DNA of 64,000 nucleotides, taken from Argentina anserina (taxonomy: Eukaryota > Streptophyta > Magnoliopsida > Rosales > Rosaceae). The stretch's first letter is position 1. Each line of letters starts with the position of its first letter. The position numbers and the translations under genes were made by a program. A model generated the notes under the pieces. That model did not search any database, was not told the origin of the DNA, and saw only the letters and a list, made by a program, of their open reading frames with translations. The DNA lies in contig NC_065877.1 of the NCBI RefSeq assembly GCF_933775445.1, positions 1-64,000 of the forward strand, read 5' to 3'. Below, piece by piece: positions 12,430-25,354 of the stretch.

Positions 12430-14700
12430 AAATGTGTAAATTCTTCGCCGATTGGGACTTTGCCTTCCTCTAATGATAGACCCTAAATATATAATTATAA
12501 TAAAAAATTAAAATAAAAACATCAGTTTTATAAATTTATCGCTCATCAGTTTTATATACTATTTCAGTAATTACTTTTTTTTAAGGTACGCGCGCAACAC
12601 GTGAGTGACGTAACTACAAAAATAGCGTCGTGACGTTGATAGGAAATTATAAGTTTATGAGTATTGATATTATATTGACTTTACCACAATAGTTTGAGAC
12701 ATAATGCTGAAATTATTTCAAATTTTATTTTTGTCACTAGTATGATATGCAATATTTTCCTTCAACATTCCTCTCACGTGCAAGATGCACTTGTTGAAAA
12801 CCAATTGGGAAATTTTTTCCACGACAAGACAAGAAGCTCGGATCAGGCAAGATATGAGAAACTCAAATATAAGGAACCTAAATTTGGGTCCATTACAAAT
12901 TGAACACAAGGGAGACACTTGCTCTAATACCATATTAAACATATGTGGTCCCTACTCTAAAAATTGTACTCATATTGTCTCAACTTATTTAACTTCTAGA
13001 GTGTTGATCACCTTGTCAACACTATTAACCTCTAATGTGTTGTATTTTAATAACAATGTGCTTTGGTACGATTGGATTTGATCAAATTAGCAAACTCATC
13101 ACTCATGGTACACCCTTTGCTCCCTTGATCTAATGTTATAAGAAATAGATCCCCTCTTGATAGGACGCAAATGGTCCATGCGACCCTCCACACTTGTGGA
13201 AACACAGCGGGAAGCTCGCTCAGTGCAAGTTTTCTCATACTTAATGGCTCCAGAGTCCACATTTGCGGTTAATCAATGGTGCGGCGAGTAGCAAACTCCA
13301 GGCCATGTGTGGTTTATAAATAGACCCTTTTGGGTCACCTTGTGAATGTATGACACCCCATTCTCCTTAACCTTGCTTTTCTGATTCCCCCTAATGAGAA
13401 CTGACTTAAGTGTCGGGGGGGGCTTAGGCTGAGTGGCGGATCTAGGATTTGAAGTTTGGGAGGGCTTCAAGTTTGGCCAAAAGCCAAAAAAAAAATTTGT
13501 CAGTACAAGTATATAACCATGCAAACTTTTGGCATCAATGAGTATTTTTAAAATAAACTAAGTGTTCATGATTATAGAAGAATATTTTTAAAATCAATGC
13601 AAATTAAAATATTAAATAACATATTTTCTCAAATTAATTAGATTGAAACTTAATCACTCATATTTGTAATTTTAGATTCAATATGTAGAGTAACAAGAAG
13701 ATTAGAAGAGTTGTAATTATAGATTTTTAATGTTTTAAAGAAGAAAAATACTTTCATGTAGAAGAAATGCATACTAAAAGTCTAATTTTACACATATATA
13801 TATAATATATATACTTTTTTTGTTAACACTAATATAGGAAAAAATTTGGAGCCACAAATGTTGCATGGGCTGGATCCGCCAGGGGGGCTGACCCAAGTTA
13901 GTCTTCCCCATTCGGACGCTTTGTTCGTCTTGAATTCGGAATCAACTGATTGGGAAATCAAATTCATCTTGCCTTCAAAGGAGATCTCCTTCGCAAAATC
14001 TCCATCTTGGTTCTGCTCGTACGGACCTTAGATCTTGATGACGGAACCTCTTCTGTTAGGAAATCCATCTTACACGAACATTTATGTTTGGGTGCCTCCG
14101 GTCACACTCCATTGTGTATTCGCTGGGTCTACCGGCTCTTCGTGGTCCTTGAGCAATTATCTCTTCACCAAATGTATCGCCATTGAAGCAATACACCATG
14201 GAAGAGACGCCAGAAAACTTGGGCGGGGGGGGAAGTCAAAAACCCCTAACCCTAGAACTCTAGAAGAGAGTAAAGAGAGGGAGTGAGAAAGTTGCAGCCT
14301 CTGAATGATGATTTTCCTCAACTGCCTGGCCATTGTTTTGGGGGTAAAATAAAGGCAAACAGGGGGAAACCTGGGAAAATCTATGTTTCAACTTTCAAGG
14401 TATTATGTACCATCTACAGATATAAGCAGGACTTCAATTGAAACCCAAAGCTCTTGAATCTACCTTTGTAAACGATGTACCTGGTTCACCCCAGATGGTA
14501 TCAATTTTAGGGGGTCATCTAACAGCACCACCACAAATATAATTGACAGCATTGCGGTTCATTATAAATGCTACAAAATGAATCAGCTATTGTAAACTTG
14601 AAAAAGCAACAATGATTTTTCAGGTAATTGACCAAATAGAATGATTGTTCACCAATTTTGATTGGCCATGTCAAGTGGTTGTACTACACTACTATCTGTA
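12430..14700. other. Gene-free spacer with transposon debris between SYN4 and FRA3
   Basis: No intact gene is seen. At 12921-12932 GCTCTAATACCA is the complement of a one-base variant of the initiator-Met tRNA primer site TGGTATCAGAGC, which suggests a decayed minus-strand LTR element. At about 13431 (AGTGGCGGAT) and 13875-13885 (ATCCGCCAGG) are inverted ends like those of the hAT MITE at 24082, but with no clear target duplication. The open frames at 13846-14286 have no recognisable domain. From about 14300 the sequence is probably FRA3 3' flank and UTR. Confidence 0.4.
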
Positions 14701-14705
14701 CTGCT

Positions 14706-17700
14706 TCAAGGACTATCAATGCTCCACAGGTTGTCAACAACGTCATATGAACTGCTAAGGTGTTGAAAGTTGGACCGGAGAAGAGCCGTTCCTTGGGTTT
14801 GTTTGGTGTTGTGCTCGGGGTGTTCACTTTGCTTTGTCTTGGCTGAGCAGCAGTGACGCACAAAAACGCGATGGCTTTTGGTATTATCAGTGTACCTCCC
14901 ATGTACCTTCACGACCAGTATAACTTCCTTGTCTCTGGTGTTTTCACACCAACAGTTATGTGGGACACCATCTACAAACTCTTCTAGGGTTTGGTGTTCC
15001 TCATGATGAACAGATACCTCTGCTATATGATCTGGTCTGATAATACCAGCTGCAGGAGTGACCTGGTTCAAAATCAAGACTAATAAATCAAAGTTGCAGA
15101 ATTTTGGTCATCAAGTCTACAATGACTTAATACGGATGATGTGGACAAGACACTGGCTTGAATATTAAACACTGGTGCGGCTCCAATCTTTACAGTCATA
15201 ACAAAATCATGAAAATCTATGTATAATGAACAACAGTACGACAGATGCCTATAGAGTTTTACGCGATATATTTCATATTTCTAATGGCAGAAGATAACTT
15301 TGGATGTCTTGAAAAGCCAGTGTACGGCACCACATCTGCAAAACCTTTTCCAAGTATGAAGCTCACATGCATGCATGGAGTACATACCTATTTCTTAACA
15401 TATTGCTTTTACCCCACGCCCACCAAAACCAAATACACTCAATCACTGAAGCAGAAAGCACAAATACTGTTTCAAAGTATAGCAAATTACCTGAAGCCAT
15501 CGTGGAAAGCCAAAGGAACCTCGGGCACAATGATCTGATGCATGTCCATCCTCCTTGATGACAGACTGTCCTTCACAAATTATATTAAAAAAAGCATCTT
15601 TTTGGCCAGATTTATTTGTAATACGCAAAATGGATGTGTCCTGGTTTTGAAGGATTATTTTGTTTGTACTAACAATAGTTTCAGGAATCTTGCATAGTTC
15701 TTCAAGCATACATTTGAGTTTCCCATTTGATTTAAGGATATCTCCTAGCTCTTGTCTCCTTACTGACTCATCAACTCGAGCAATATCAAGAGTGAAAATG
15801 CAGCGGACAGGCTTGTGATCACTGTCAGTTACATCCATGGAAGCTTCGTACCTATTGAAAGGGTAATATGCTATGCATTAAGAATAAGTATAAAGGGAAA
15901 TGAAGTAATACCAGAGCATACACACATGTATACCTGCCATGCATCAATCCACACTCCACTAAACAGCACAAATATGACATAATTTATGTGTATGTGAGGG
16001 CCTTTCCACTATAAGATCCCTTTTGGGTCTTTTCTAGGGATTGGGAATTAGATTAAGGTAAACGAATACAAACAGATGCATGTTTTGTCATAACAAGACA
16101 TTCTGCACTAACTCTATATGGACCCATGAAAGAAATATCTGCAATTTGTTTCCATCAACCTTGAATATTCCATCAGACAAATATTTACTTAACCATATGC
16201 GTCCGGCAGCTTAAAGGCTGAATCGATGTCAATGTTAGTGAGCACAATATGCATAGAAAATGAGGAAATGGGTTATTCAGGACTTTTATAATAAGCACTT
16301 TGCTAAGTAACAAATATGCTATTAATTACAAAACCAAATGCTTCCTGTAAAGGCACTTGGTAGCACTTCTGAAGATATCGAAACAACTTTCACCTATTTC
16401 TATCAAACACTGCCAATTGGCGGTTATGAGACTTACTAAACACACACAGAAAAACTGCTACAACATATCCCTATCGCTGATAGGATTCATGGATTATTGA
16501 GCAAGATATGAGAGAAATGAAAAGAACACAGAAAGAAAACGAGTTAAGCAGAGGAATACATCTTTTATTGATTGATTCTGAGATTTCTGACTATCAGAAA
16601 GTGAATACTTTTTAAGTTTTTATACTACTCTAGAATTACCACCCCCATAGAATATCTACTATACCCTTAAGAATCGCTAGGTTTGAAATCTCATATTTTA
16701 GAATTTTGAATTATTGCAGGACCAAAATCTAGAAGGGTGCTGGGTAATACCTGACTATTAAATTCAAAACTTGAGTTGTTTAGGGAATATAACCTTCAAA
16801 TCACAGATTTTTCAAAGATTTCATTAACTTTGGTTCATAGAAATCTTCGTACGCCAACGACATTAAAAGCTTCCACTGCCGCTTTTTTTTTAATATTTTT
16901 TTTCCTATATGTTTCCCTTCACTGCGGATTTGATTTCTTAAATCAATATAAAATTTGTGTCTTTCCCTTCACTGCAGATTTGATTTCTTAAATCAAGATA
17001 AAATTTGTGCCTTCAAGGTACAAAAAGCATGTGATGATTGGGTGAAGTTGATAGTCTGCTTTGATCTCAGTTAGAGACATGGAAGTGAGTAAAGTAAAAG
17101 AAGTCTGAATAACGGAGCTCCAATCAGACCAAATATAAAAAGGTGAGAGAAAGATAATAACACATGAATAAAAGAGAAAAATGATGACCTGCAGGACGAC
17201 ATAGAGTTCTCTTTTTAATCCATGATTTTGTTTTCTTTTTTGGACCAATTGCTCCCATGAAATACACCAAACCATGCTGATCAGTGATCACATGGATATT
17301 ATTTGATCTGATTGGCCAAAAACATTATGAGTAGGAAAACGTACCGTGATACTGAAGAGACAACAGGACATTGTAAGCAGCATTCTGATACCAACGCTGA
17401 CCGGGTATCACGATACAGGATTCTATCACACCAAGCTGGAATGCGCTTCTTTTCACCAGAATCATACCCTAGTAAGCAAGAAAATTAAATAAATATAAAA
17501 ACCTGGAGTTCAGAAACAAAATAACCTCTCCAATCCTAATATATCATAGTAATATAATTCATGCCAAAAAGGCTTTGCAAGACATAAAACCTTGTCTCAA
17601 ACTTTTGCAGTTTTGCCTCTAAAAACACTATTTAAAAACCATACAAGAAACTTCTGTTCAGTGCAAGAGAAAACTTATATATGAGATAGAGGTCCCAAAA

Positions 17701-18696
17701 AAAAATGTTGTCAATTTGGGTCATGAAATGGCCAACACGGTACTAACAAAATATTGCAAGGAACTAAGAAGTTCATCAGCTTTCAGTTAAGATAATCCAG
17801 CAATTATTTTACCTTTTTGGTTGCCCCAGCGAATTTAAATACTCAAGATGCAGTTAAATGTACCTGCCAAACCAGCTTGATGCCTTTCAAACTTGTATGT
17901 GGGAGGAAATGTAATATCTGCCTCTCGCATTCCTTGAAAGACATTTCCAGCTGTCATTTCCACTCGGAGCTGATCCCGTTCTCTAAGCCAATCAAAGCAT
18001 CTTTGAGAAACAAAATCTCTAGCTTCGTCATAAGATATACCATCAAGTTGATAGTTAAAATCACCAAGAAATACGACCATGTCTGCTTCAGATAACTCAG
18101 GAATTCCTTCTATTGAATTGCTACCAATAGCCTGAAATTGCATCCATGTTTCATCACTTTATATGTTCATTTCACTTTTTCCCATTGTGAAGATGGTTGG
18201 AAAAAATTGATTGTTAAAGCATAACATAAAAATCAAAAGGGTGCATACTAATTAAAGTTGTACATACATTTGTACCACGAAGTATTTGAACAGCAGATGA
18301 AGCACTAGCTGCAATGAAAAAAAAAAGGCAAGCATCTATAAGCAGACCAAAACAGAAAACTGAGAAGAGAAGGGAACATTATGAGAAAGGCGCCAATGCC
18401 GTACCAGCTGCACAATTGAGGAAATTTGATCGGGAGAAGGTCATGGTTCGATATACATGATCAAAATCTGCATTGCGGCGATTAACAGCTTCCAAATGCG
18501 CAGCAAAGTGGCAATTAACAAAGCACATTATCCTGTCATACAATCTAATCCTCAAACCAACAGCTCCCTGTTTGAACAATTTTTACCTCAATTAATAATA
18601 GAAACCTTGAAAAGACAGTGTAGCACTTTCACGAATCGTAGTATCTCTGTGCATGTGTGCCTTGAGAGATAGGGGAGACTGAAAACACTCATGATC

Positions 18697-18731
<35 letters not shown>

Positions 18732-21700
18732 GGTTTTGGATTATTGCTTAGAATGATATACAGGCATATGAAGGTGACACACTGTTCATCTACCATCACA
18801 AAATGGCTAGAGTAAAATCAATCTCCCATGTAACCACAGCTTTCCAATCCGCATTTATAAAATCATAAAGTCTGAAACTAAAATAGCTGATAAACTATCC
18901 AATTTATAGGAACACTTTTGGATTGAACTCATTGAATCAGAAAATTGATGTCTCCATTGATGAATATGACCAGATACATTATTACCAGTAGTTCAACAAA
19001 AAAGAAGGAATATAATTCAAGTTTGGTGAAGAAGAATCAAATATCATTTGGAAAGTAAGGCCCCTATAAGGCTTTCCTCCATATTTATGTTGTTTAATCT
19101 TTGCCCAGAATACTGTTGACGTGTGTACCCACCAATCCACCATGTATAAAAAATGGCGAGATCATCCACATCTATGTATTGTCAACTTTATTTCTTTTTA
19201 CCTTTTATATATGAATGATTATCTTTCACACAATCAATTTGTATCATACAATAATAAAACTTCCAATATAAACAAATTTACCTTATTACCAATAGCGCGC
19301 CCAAAACCACATGGAACTGCAGCAGCGTCAACATCCCCAACGTGAGCTTTGAGATCATGTCTCACCCTGAAATAATAGATAATTGAAAGAAGATAAAAAA
19401 CTGTAAGTGACACAATGGGACTTGACAAGATAAGTAACACCAATTTCTATTAATAAAAATACACAAGGAGATCTTCGCATATACTCACCACATAGCGATG
19501 AGCAATCCTGCCAACTGTCTGGATCCAACACGTTCAAAGGTTGACCCTTCATCCAATGTTTTTCCAATCATATCCAGCCACCACTGCCCAACAGAGCTCC
19601 CCTCAAGACCTACCTAGAGATGATAGAGACTCAGATTAAGTGGTGATTCAATTAAAAATCAATTTTTAAACCAAAGCCCATTATTACAAATGCAAATGTT
19701 AAATCAAAATTTTGCAATGATTATCAGTAACCGCATAGCATGAGAAGCCACTTGACCTATCCTATGCCACTGAATCTGCGTTATTAACTTTGTTATGTAT
19801 TGCCTAGTGCTATATCATTTGCATCTGAACAATAACGGATATAACCTCCATACTTTCATTATCATAAATCCAACCTAAGAAGGCATTTTCATAATGAAAA
19901 GATTGTAGCATGCATCAGCGTCCACAACGGAAAGTGATATGACAATTGATTCTAAAAGTAACACTTGAATTTATCAACAACAACAACAGTTCTTGTCCTA
20001 TGATTCTTGAATCAAAAGTCTATTGCTCACACATAAAAACATGCATTTGTTACTTCCTCGACGAAGGGAAATTCCCCTACAAGTTTCGATTTGCACAAGA
20101 AAGTATCATGCAGATCTCAAAATTTTCTTGCTTTGAAATTTAATCTCAAGCCACAAAAAAAATTCACAAAACATGTTAAAAATGACTATAAACTCACAGT
20201 TTCTTTGGCAGCAGACATAGCAAGAAAACCAGCGCCCATTTCAACTTCTTGCAAACCAACAACTACAATGCCAACATCAGATGCCACAGAGCCTAGCCAG
20301 GATATAAGTGAGTCCTGAGATGCTCTTCCTTGTCCAACGTTCCATGTACCGGTCAATATTTTCAAGTTTTCTATCCTTGTATATATAAATTCTTTGCCAG
20401 CTAATTCTGAACAGACTATGCTGTCAAGAGGCCCTGGTGATGTAATATTCCATCCACATATACCACCATGGTTGGCCAAGGTAAAAACATAACCTGCTCC
20501 TATGGCTATTTTAATGATAGGACAGTTGTCAGCTACCCATCCTCCAAGAAGATTACCATCCAGGTCCAATACCTGGACAGTGCCACTTGCATAACCAACC
20601 CATATACGTAACCCAAAAGTAGAAAAGCATTGAACAGCAGATGAATGGTAATGGAATTCTTGCATACGGTTGCCATATCTATCCCACTGCACAAGTAGGC
20701 CATTTGTACATCCTGTCCAAATCATTGTATCTACTGCAATTACCAATGCTTCAGTTCTTCTATTATCATCTCCAAAGGCACCCTTCACTGCAACTCGGCG
20801 AACAGCATCAGCTGCTCCCATTAATGCATTACGTGATCGCTGAAAGAAACCAAAAGAACTTTGTGTTTTATCCTTTTTAGCTCCAGAAAGGAATTCCACT
20901 GGAAACTCCTGTGCCGGTGAAATGTCCACTCGATTCTCATTCAGACCATCAGTATTGAATACTTTGAGTAATTCTCTTGTGCGTGCATCCCTGAAACATG
21001 AAAACTACTAGCATAACTTAAATAATCGAATACAGTACAAACCTACAACTTCCTCTAAAGTTGCAAATAATACTTGGGATTAGCAAGAGAAAGGTGTGAA
21101 GAGCAGAGTAAATAAGACTAGTGGGACTATCCAGGAACCCTCATTTAGCTACTCATTACATGAAAATCGAGATCATAAAGTACAAACCAAGATATGCGGT
21201 TTGGGGAAGAGGGGTGTGTAGTCTTCAAGCTATATATTCAACTTACTAGTAAGACAAACAAAGTTTCTATCAGTCTTTCTCTTTGTAATTTCAATTAAAA
21301 GACTGAAAAGGAAAGAAGAAGAAAAAAACTACTTGATTCTTCCTCACATGCAATACTCGCAGCAGATGTGCTATTAACTAGAAAATACAGAGAGAAGAAT
21401 CGAGTAGTTTCAGTAAAAGGTGATTTTTCATATTAATGACAATGTCAATCTTGACTCTTGAGTGAAATGTTAAGTCGCCAAAGCTACTTTGTAAAACCAG
21501 TATTTAATAAACTGCAATAAGTTTTAGTGATCTCTACAAGTATTATGTAATATCCAGCTCTGCAATCTCATGCTTTGGACTGGGAGAGTGTATCAAAAAA
21601 AGGAATATCTTTATGCATATTCACCACATGAGAAAAGAAAAGAAACAAAAACAGAATACAGCTACTGCAATGGCAAGTATAATATCGAAGTTAAGAATAT

Positions 21701-22706
21701 TGAGAGTGCAACATACCACAGTGCGAATGAGAGATAACCAGCACTCCACACCTTTGCCGTGGAAGGATCGGATAATAAGTACCTAACATCTGAAGATAGT
21801 ACATTAGTGAAACCGTTGACGGCAACTTGGGTCCAAGGATCAATGTAAGACCTCTCCACCAACAAAGAAGACATGTGCCTTTCTTCAATGGTTGGAGAGA
21901 GCGCTTTTTCAATAGCTTCCCATGGCCATATCTTGATGACTCCACCCTCAGAGCCTGACCAGAGATCTCCTGAAACGAAACGAAGAAAAACAATGCAAGT
22001 GAGTGAAGAATTGACAGCAACAGTATGAGTAGAGTAGGGAGACGTTGTTACCGTAACAAGAAATAACAAGTGAAAGAACGGGGCCTCTATGAGCCTGCCA
22101 AGACAAGCCCTCCTTTACAAGTTCCATGCTCCAACACCTGATTCTACCATCCCTATGCCCACTCCACACAACCCTATTCCCCTCATCCCCAACTAAACAC
22201 ATGACCGCCGATGTGCACATGGACTCCCTAAACGGTGCCGTTTCGGCATCGCCTTCCCCTTGTCCAGCCGCCGCTGCAGAGTACAAATCCTTCAAGTTCC
22301 AAACCCTGACGGCGCACTCCGTCCCAGCCCACAATTGCGACTCGGTGCTGACCACAGTCCGCAAGAAGCATCCTATCTGAGTCTCCCTCAGCGGTTGGGG
22401 CCTCAATTCCAGCCTCGGCGGCCGGTTCGGGTGGACCGCAGCCCGAACCGGGACTCTGAACATTCCGGTACCTCCGCCCTTGGCCTCGAATTCAGGGAGC
22501 GAGGAGGAGGAGGCATCGGGGATGTTGCTGACAAAGTTGACGTTGGCAACGGAGAGCTTGCGGTCAAGGAACTGGAGCATATAGTCGAGGCGTTTCGAAG
22601 TGGAATGGAGGGAGACGGCGTCATTTTCATCATCCGATGAAGATGGTGAGGAGTCCACGAAGGGACGGAGGCTCGGAGACGATAAGAAATCGTCCTTTTC
22701 TTCCAT
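14706..22706 (-). CDS. FRA3: WD40-containing inositol polyphosphate 5-phosphatase (FRA3 type)
   Basis: The enzyme removes the 5-phosphate from inositol phosphates and phosphoinositides. In Arabidopsis, FRA3 is needed for fibre-cell wall thickening and actin order. The ATG is at 22706 and exon 1 runs to 22052. Exons about 21714-21969 and 20199-20993 complete the N-terminal WD40 propeller ([31 protein letters not shown]) and enter the catalytic domain at [10 protein letters not shown] and GLQEVEMG. Further exons near 19490-19610, 19283-19370, 18406-18567 (NCHFAAHLE) and 18270-18310 lead to 17862-18133 ([11 protein letters not shown]), 17345-17470 ([11 protein letters not shown]) and 15491-15851 (TDSDHKPV). 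All main 5-phosphatase motifs are present. The last exon, 14706 to about 15063, ends a C-terminal beta-rich region. The total is about 1080 aa, close to Arabidopsis FRA3. Choice among FRA3 and its close paralogues is from memory. Confidence 0.92.
16912..17011. repeat. 50-bp tandem duplication in a FRA3 intron
   Basis: Two adjacent 50-base copies, both starting TTTCCCTTCACTGC, differ at only about three positions. Confidence 0.85.
18699..18728. repeat. (GA)n microsatellite
   Basis: About 14 GA units in a FRA3 intron. Confidence 0.9.
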
Positions 22707-22988
22707 CTATGCAGCCTAGCGAGCCAACGACCACCACCACCGAGCCATCGCTCATCAACAGATCGATCAACTTCAAGTCTTCAACTATTTACTGTTGTTT
22801 TTTTTTCCTTTCTTTTTACAGTCGTAACTCGTAAAATTTTAAGTCAATGAGCTAACTTTTGTCACTGAGCAGGCCGGCTAAGTTTCCACGTGGCGATCCA
22901 AGCGGCAGGCCAAGGCATATCTATATTTGTATATAATACTCCCACAGATCTCTTAATTTCCCTGCAAATTAACAGCGAGTACGTAGTG
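22707..22988. promoter_or_regulatory. Short divergent promoter between FRA3 and the basic proline-rich gene
   Basis: Only 282 bp separate the two start codons, so both 5' leaders and any core promoters must lie here. No TATA box is convincing. A CACGTG-like core (CCACGTGG) is at about 22887. The arrangement suggests a shared, possibly bidirectional promoter; that is inference from spacing. Confidence 0.55.
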
Positions 22989-25354
22989 ATGAAGAACACA
23001 AGCAGGAGGAAACTAGCCCCGGGGACTAATCAAGGACGACAGATCAAGGAGACAGATCCTCCTCCTCCTCCTGATCAAGATCTTATTCTCTTCCAGGAAT
23101 TGCACAAGCGCGAAAAGGATCGGAATATTGTCACCCTCCTCCAGCCTGTTTCTGAAGAGTTTGAGCCAAATGGTACGCACGCTATAGCTATACCAACGTA
23201 CGTGCTTCCATTTTCATATCATATTATCTCTTGATTGATTGCCTGCAATATCATACAGGAAACCATCAGCTCTACAGAATTGCTTCTACCAAAAAAGGAT
23301 CAGGATTTGAATTTCTTGCTGAAAGAGAGAAGAATGATTATGATTGGTAACTCTGCCTTAGTTATTACACCCTTTTTCATAGAGTTTATCTGCTTCGATT
23401 TGATTCAATTGAATAAAAATTCCTGATGAGGACTTTATAACAAGGACAAAGTAATAAACGGTTGGATGATTGTTTTAATGTAATTCAATCATTCATTTAA
23501 AAATTCTCACTCGGTTTTATTATAAGATCTTCATTAGAAGTTCTCGGCCATTAATAAAACTTATTCATATCTTTTAATTTAGGTGACATATTTAAATAGT
23601 CATCATCTACTTTATTCTTCATTCGGATTTGTTTTTATTAAGCCGCTTTTGGGCATGCTAGGTTGAAAACTCCACCGGCAACTCCTCTTTTTCCATCCCT
23701 AGAAATGGATGCAAACAGCCCCAAATTCATTATCCAACGGGAAATACCAATTATCCAACCTCTTTCACGGGTACGTGAATAACTCGTTGTTATAATGTAC
23801 ATATTCATGTGAGTACAACTCAAATGAGATTTTTTATAAGAAACCCTTCTTTTAATTTTATCATTTCTTTTGCACTTTATCACAAAATAAATTAAGTCTA
23901 CTAAATCTAAGTGACCCATATGATTGGAGGAAGAAAAGGAAATAATTATACCAAAAGGGGCTGTATATATACAACGTTGGGAAGTAACTTCCTAACATAC
24001 TTTTTCTTATTTTTGAAAGAACGACGATAATTTCATATATTGATACGCGAGAAAATCAACGTAAACATAGAACTCCTTTAGCAGTGGCGGATCTCTTTGG
24101 AGGCCAGAGAGGGTCACGGCCCCTCCGGCGAAAATTAATTCTCTTCTTAATTAGGTTTTAATTACACAATTAGTTATATGTTTAGTATAAATTGCCCATC
24201 CAACAAAATAATTGGCCCCTCTGAGATTATTTTTCAGGTTCCGCCACTGTCTTTTAGGACCTTAATATAGTGGAATCATACAAAATAACTAAATTAAACT
24301 TATAATACTAAACTCTAGTCATTTCCATGCCGAAGTTCACATATTATTTGCCAACCAATATCACCCTACATAGATGGTGCTACCCCAGGGGCACTAAAAC
24401 TCTAAAAGTATTGGGAAGTATAGGTTGAATTTTGAACATAAAATATTCGTATTTTTACCACGTGAAAGGAACGAGCAAATGAATAATTGTGAGAAGACAT
24501 TTGTTTTCTCCATTGATGAACCAATCTTAAAACCAACGTTATACCAGTTTGCAGTTGTCACTAATAGCAAACCAGAGGCGGCAGATAAGCAAAGCTTTGG
24601 AAGACCAAAATTTGGGAACCTAAAATCAAAACTCCCCCTCAGGTCCGTCACGCCAAGAACTCAGAGACAAAGCACAGTATTATCAAGTTCAACAAATCAA
24701 ACCAAAATCATCAAAGATGTTGCAGTAATTCGGACAGATGTGCCAGTTTTGAACAAGCAGACAGCAAGAAAATCAGCAACTGATCATAATGACATGATCA
24801 TCACAAGGAAAACGAAGCCTACAACAACTAGTAGAAGTCCGGTCATGTACCCTCAGATTCCCCTTGTGAGATCAACAAATAATATTCCAGCTGGCTTTTC
24901 TAATGAGAAATCGCCTAATCTGAGGACAGAGCGACACTTAGTATCTGCTGCACCGGATCGATCAGCCCTGGGCAAGTCAACTGCATCACCTGTAAGAACT
25001 CGCCCGCGTATGACAGTAGCTGAACTGGGGAGGCCGCAATCATGTTCATCGATTGCAAGTATTTCTAAAGGTCGGAAAGTAGCCAGTAGTAGTGTTGAAG
25101 GGAACATGCAGCTAGGTTTCAAACACTGTCATGTCAAAGAAGGCGATTTGTTCCACACCAATACTCCAAAGGGGATAATAAGTAATAAACACGGAAACAG
25201 GGGGCAAGTTCTAGGGAGTAAGATGGTACAGAGATTCATGAGTGCGAGATCTAAAGTAGTTAATCTTGAAGAAAAAGGCAAGAATCGGTTTTCGCTTAAT
25301 GATACCTCTGAATTTGGAAGAAGGATTCCTAAGAATTCAACGGATGCCGTGTAA
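22989..25354 (+). CDS. Basic proline-rich protein, 'DYDW...TPLFPSLE' family (BPP-like)
   Basis: This is a plant-specific, mostly disordered protein family; as I recall, some Arabidopsis members (BPP proteins) bind microtubules. The chosen ATG at 22989 starts MKNTSRRKLAPG. Exon 1 (to 23172) contains DLILFQELHKREKDRN, like the family's LALFLEMRRREKE segment. Exon 2 is 23259-23346 and exon 3 is 23662-23770. Joined in frame they read EKNDYDWLKTPPATPLFPSLE, the family signature. The last exon ends at 25354. It is Ser/Thr/Arg/Lys-rich and contains GSKMVQRFMSAR, similar to the family's C-terminal GSKMVERV motif. The start of the last exon is uncertain (about 24495-24600): no strong in-frame acceptor is obvious, and a hAT MITE sits in the preceding intron. 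Either the acceptor is weak or the gene is damaged there. The product is about 400 aa, shorter than typical members. Confidence 0.72.
24082..24249. mobile_element. Non-autonomous hAT-type MITE
   Basis: This 168-bp element begins CAGTGGCGG and ends CCGCCACTG, a perfect 9-bp terminal inverted repeat. It is flanked by 8-bp direct repeats, TCCTTTAG (24074-24081) and TCTTTTAG (24250-24257), with one mismatch. An 8-bp target duplication and a CAG-starting repeat are hallmarks of the hAT superfamily. It has no coding capacity and lies in the last intron of the basic proline-rich gene. Confidence 0.85.
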
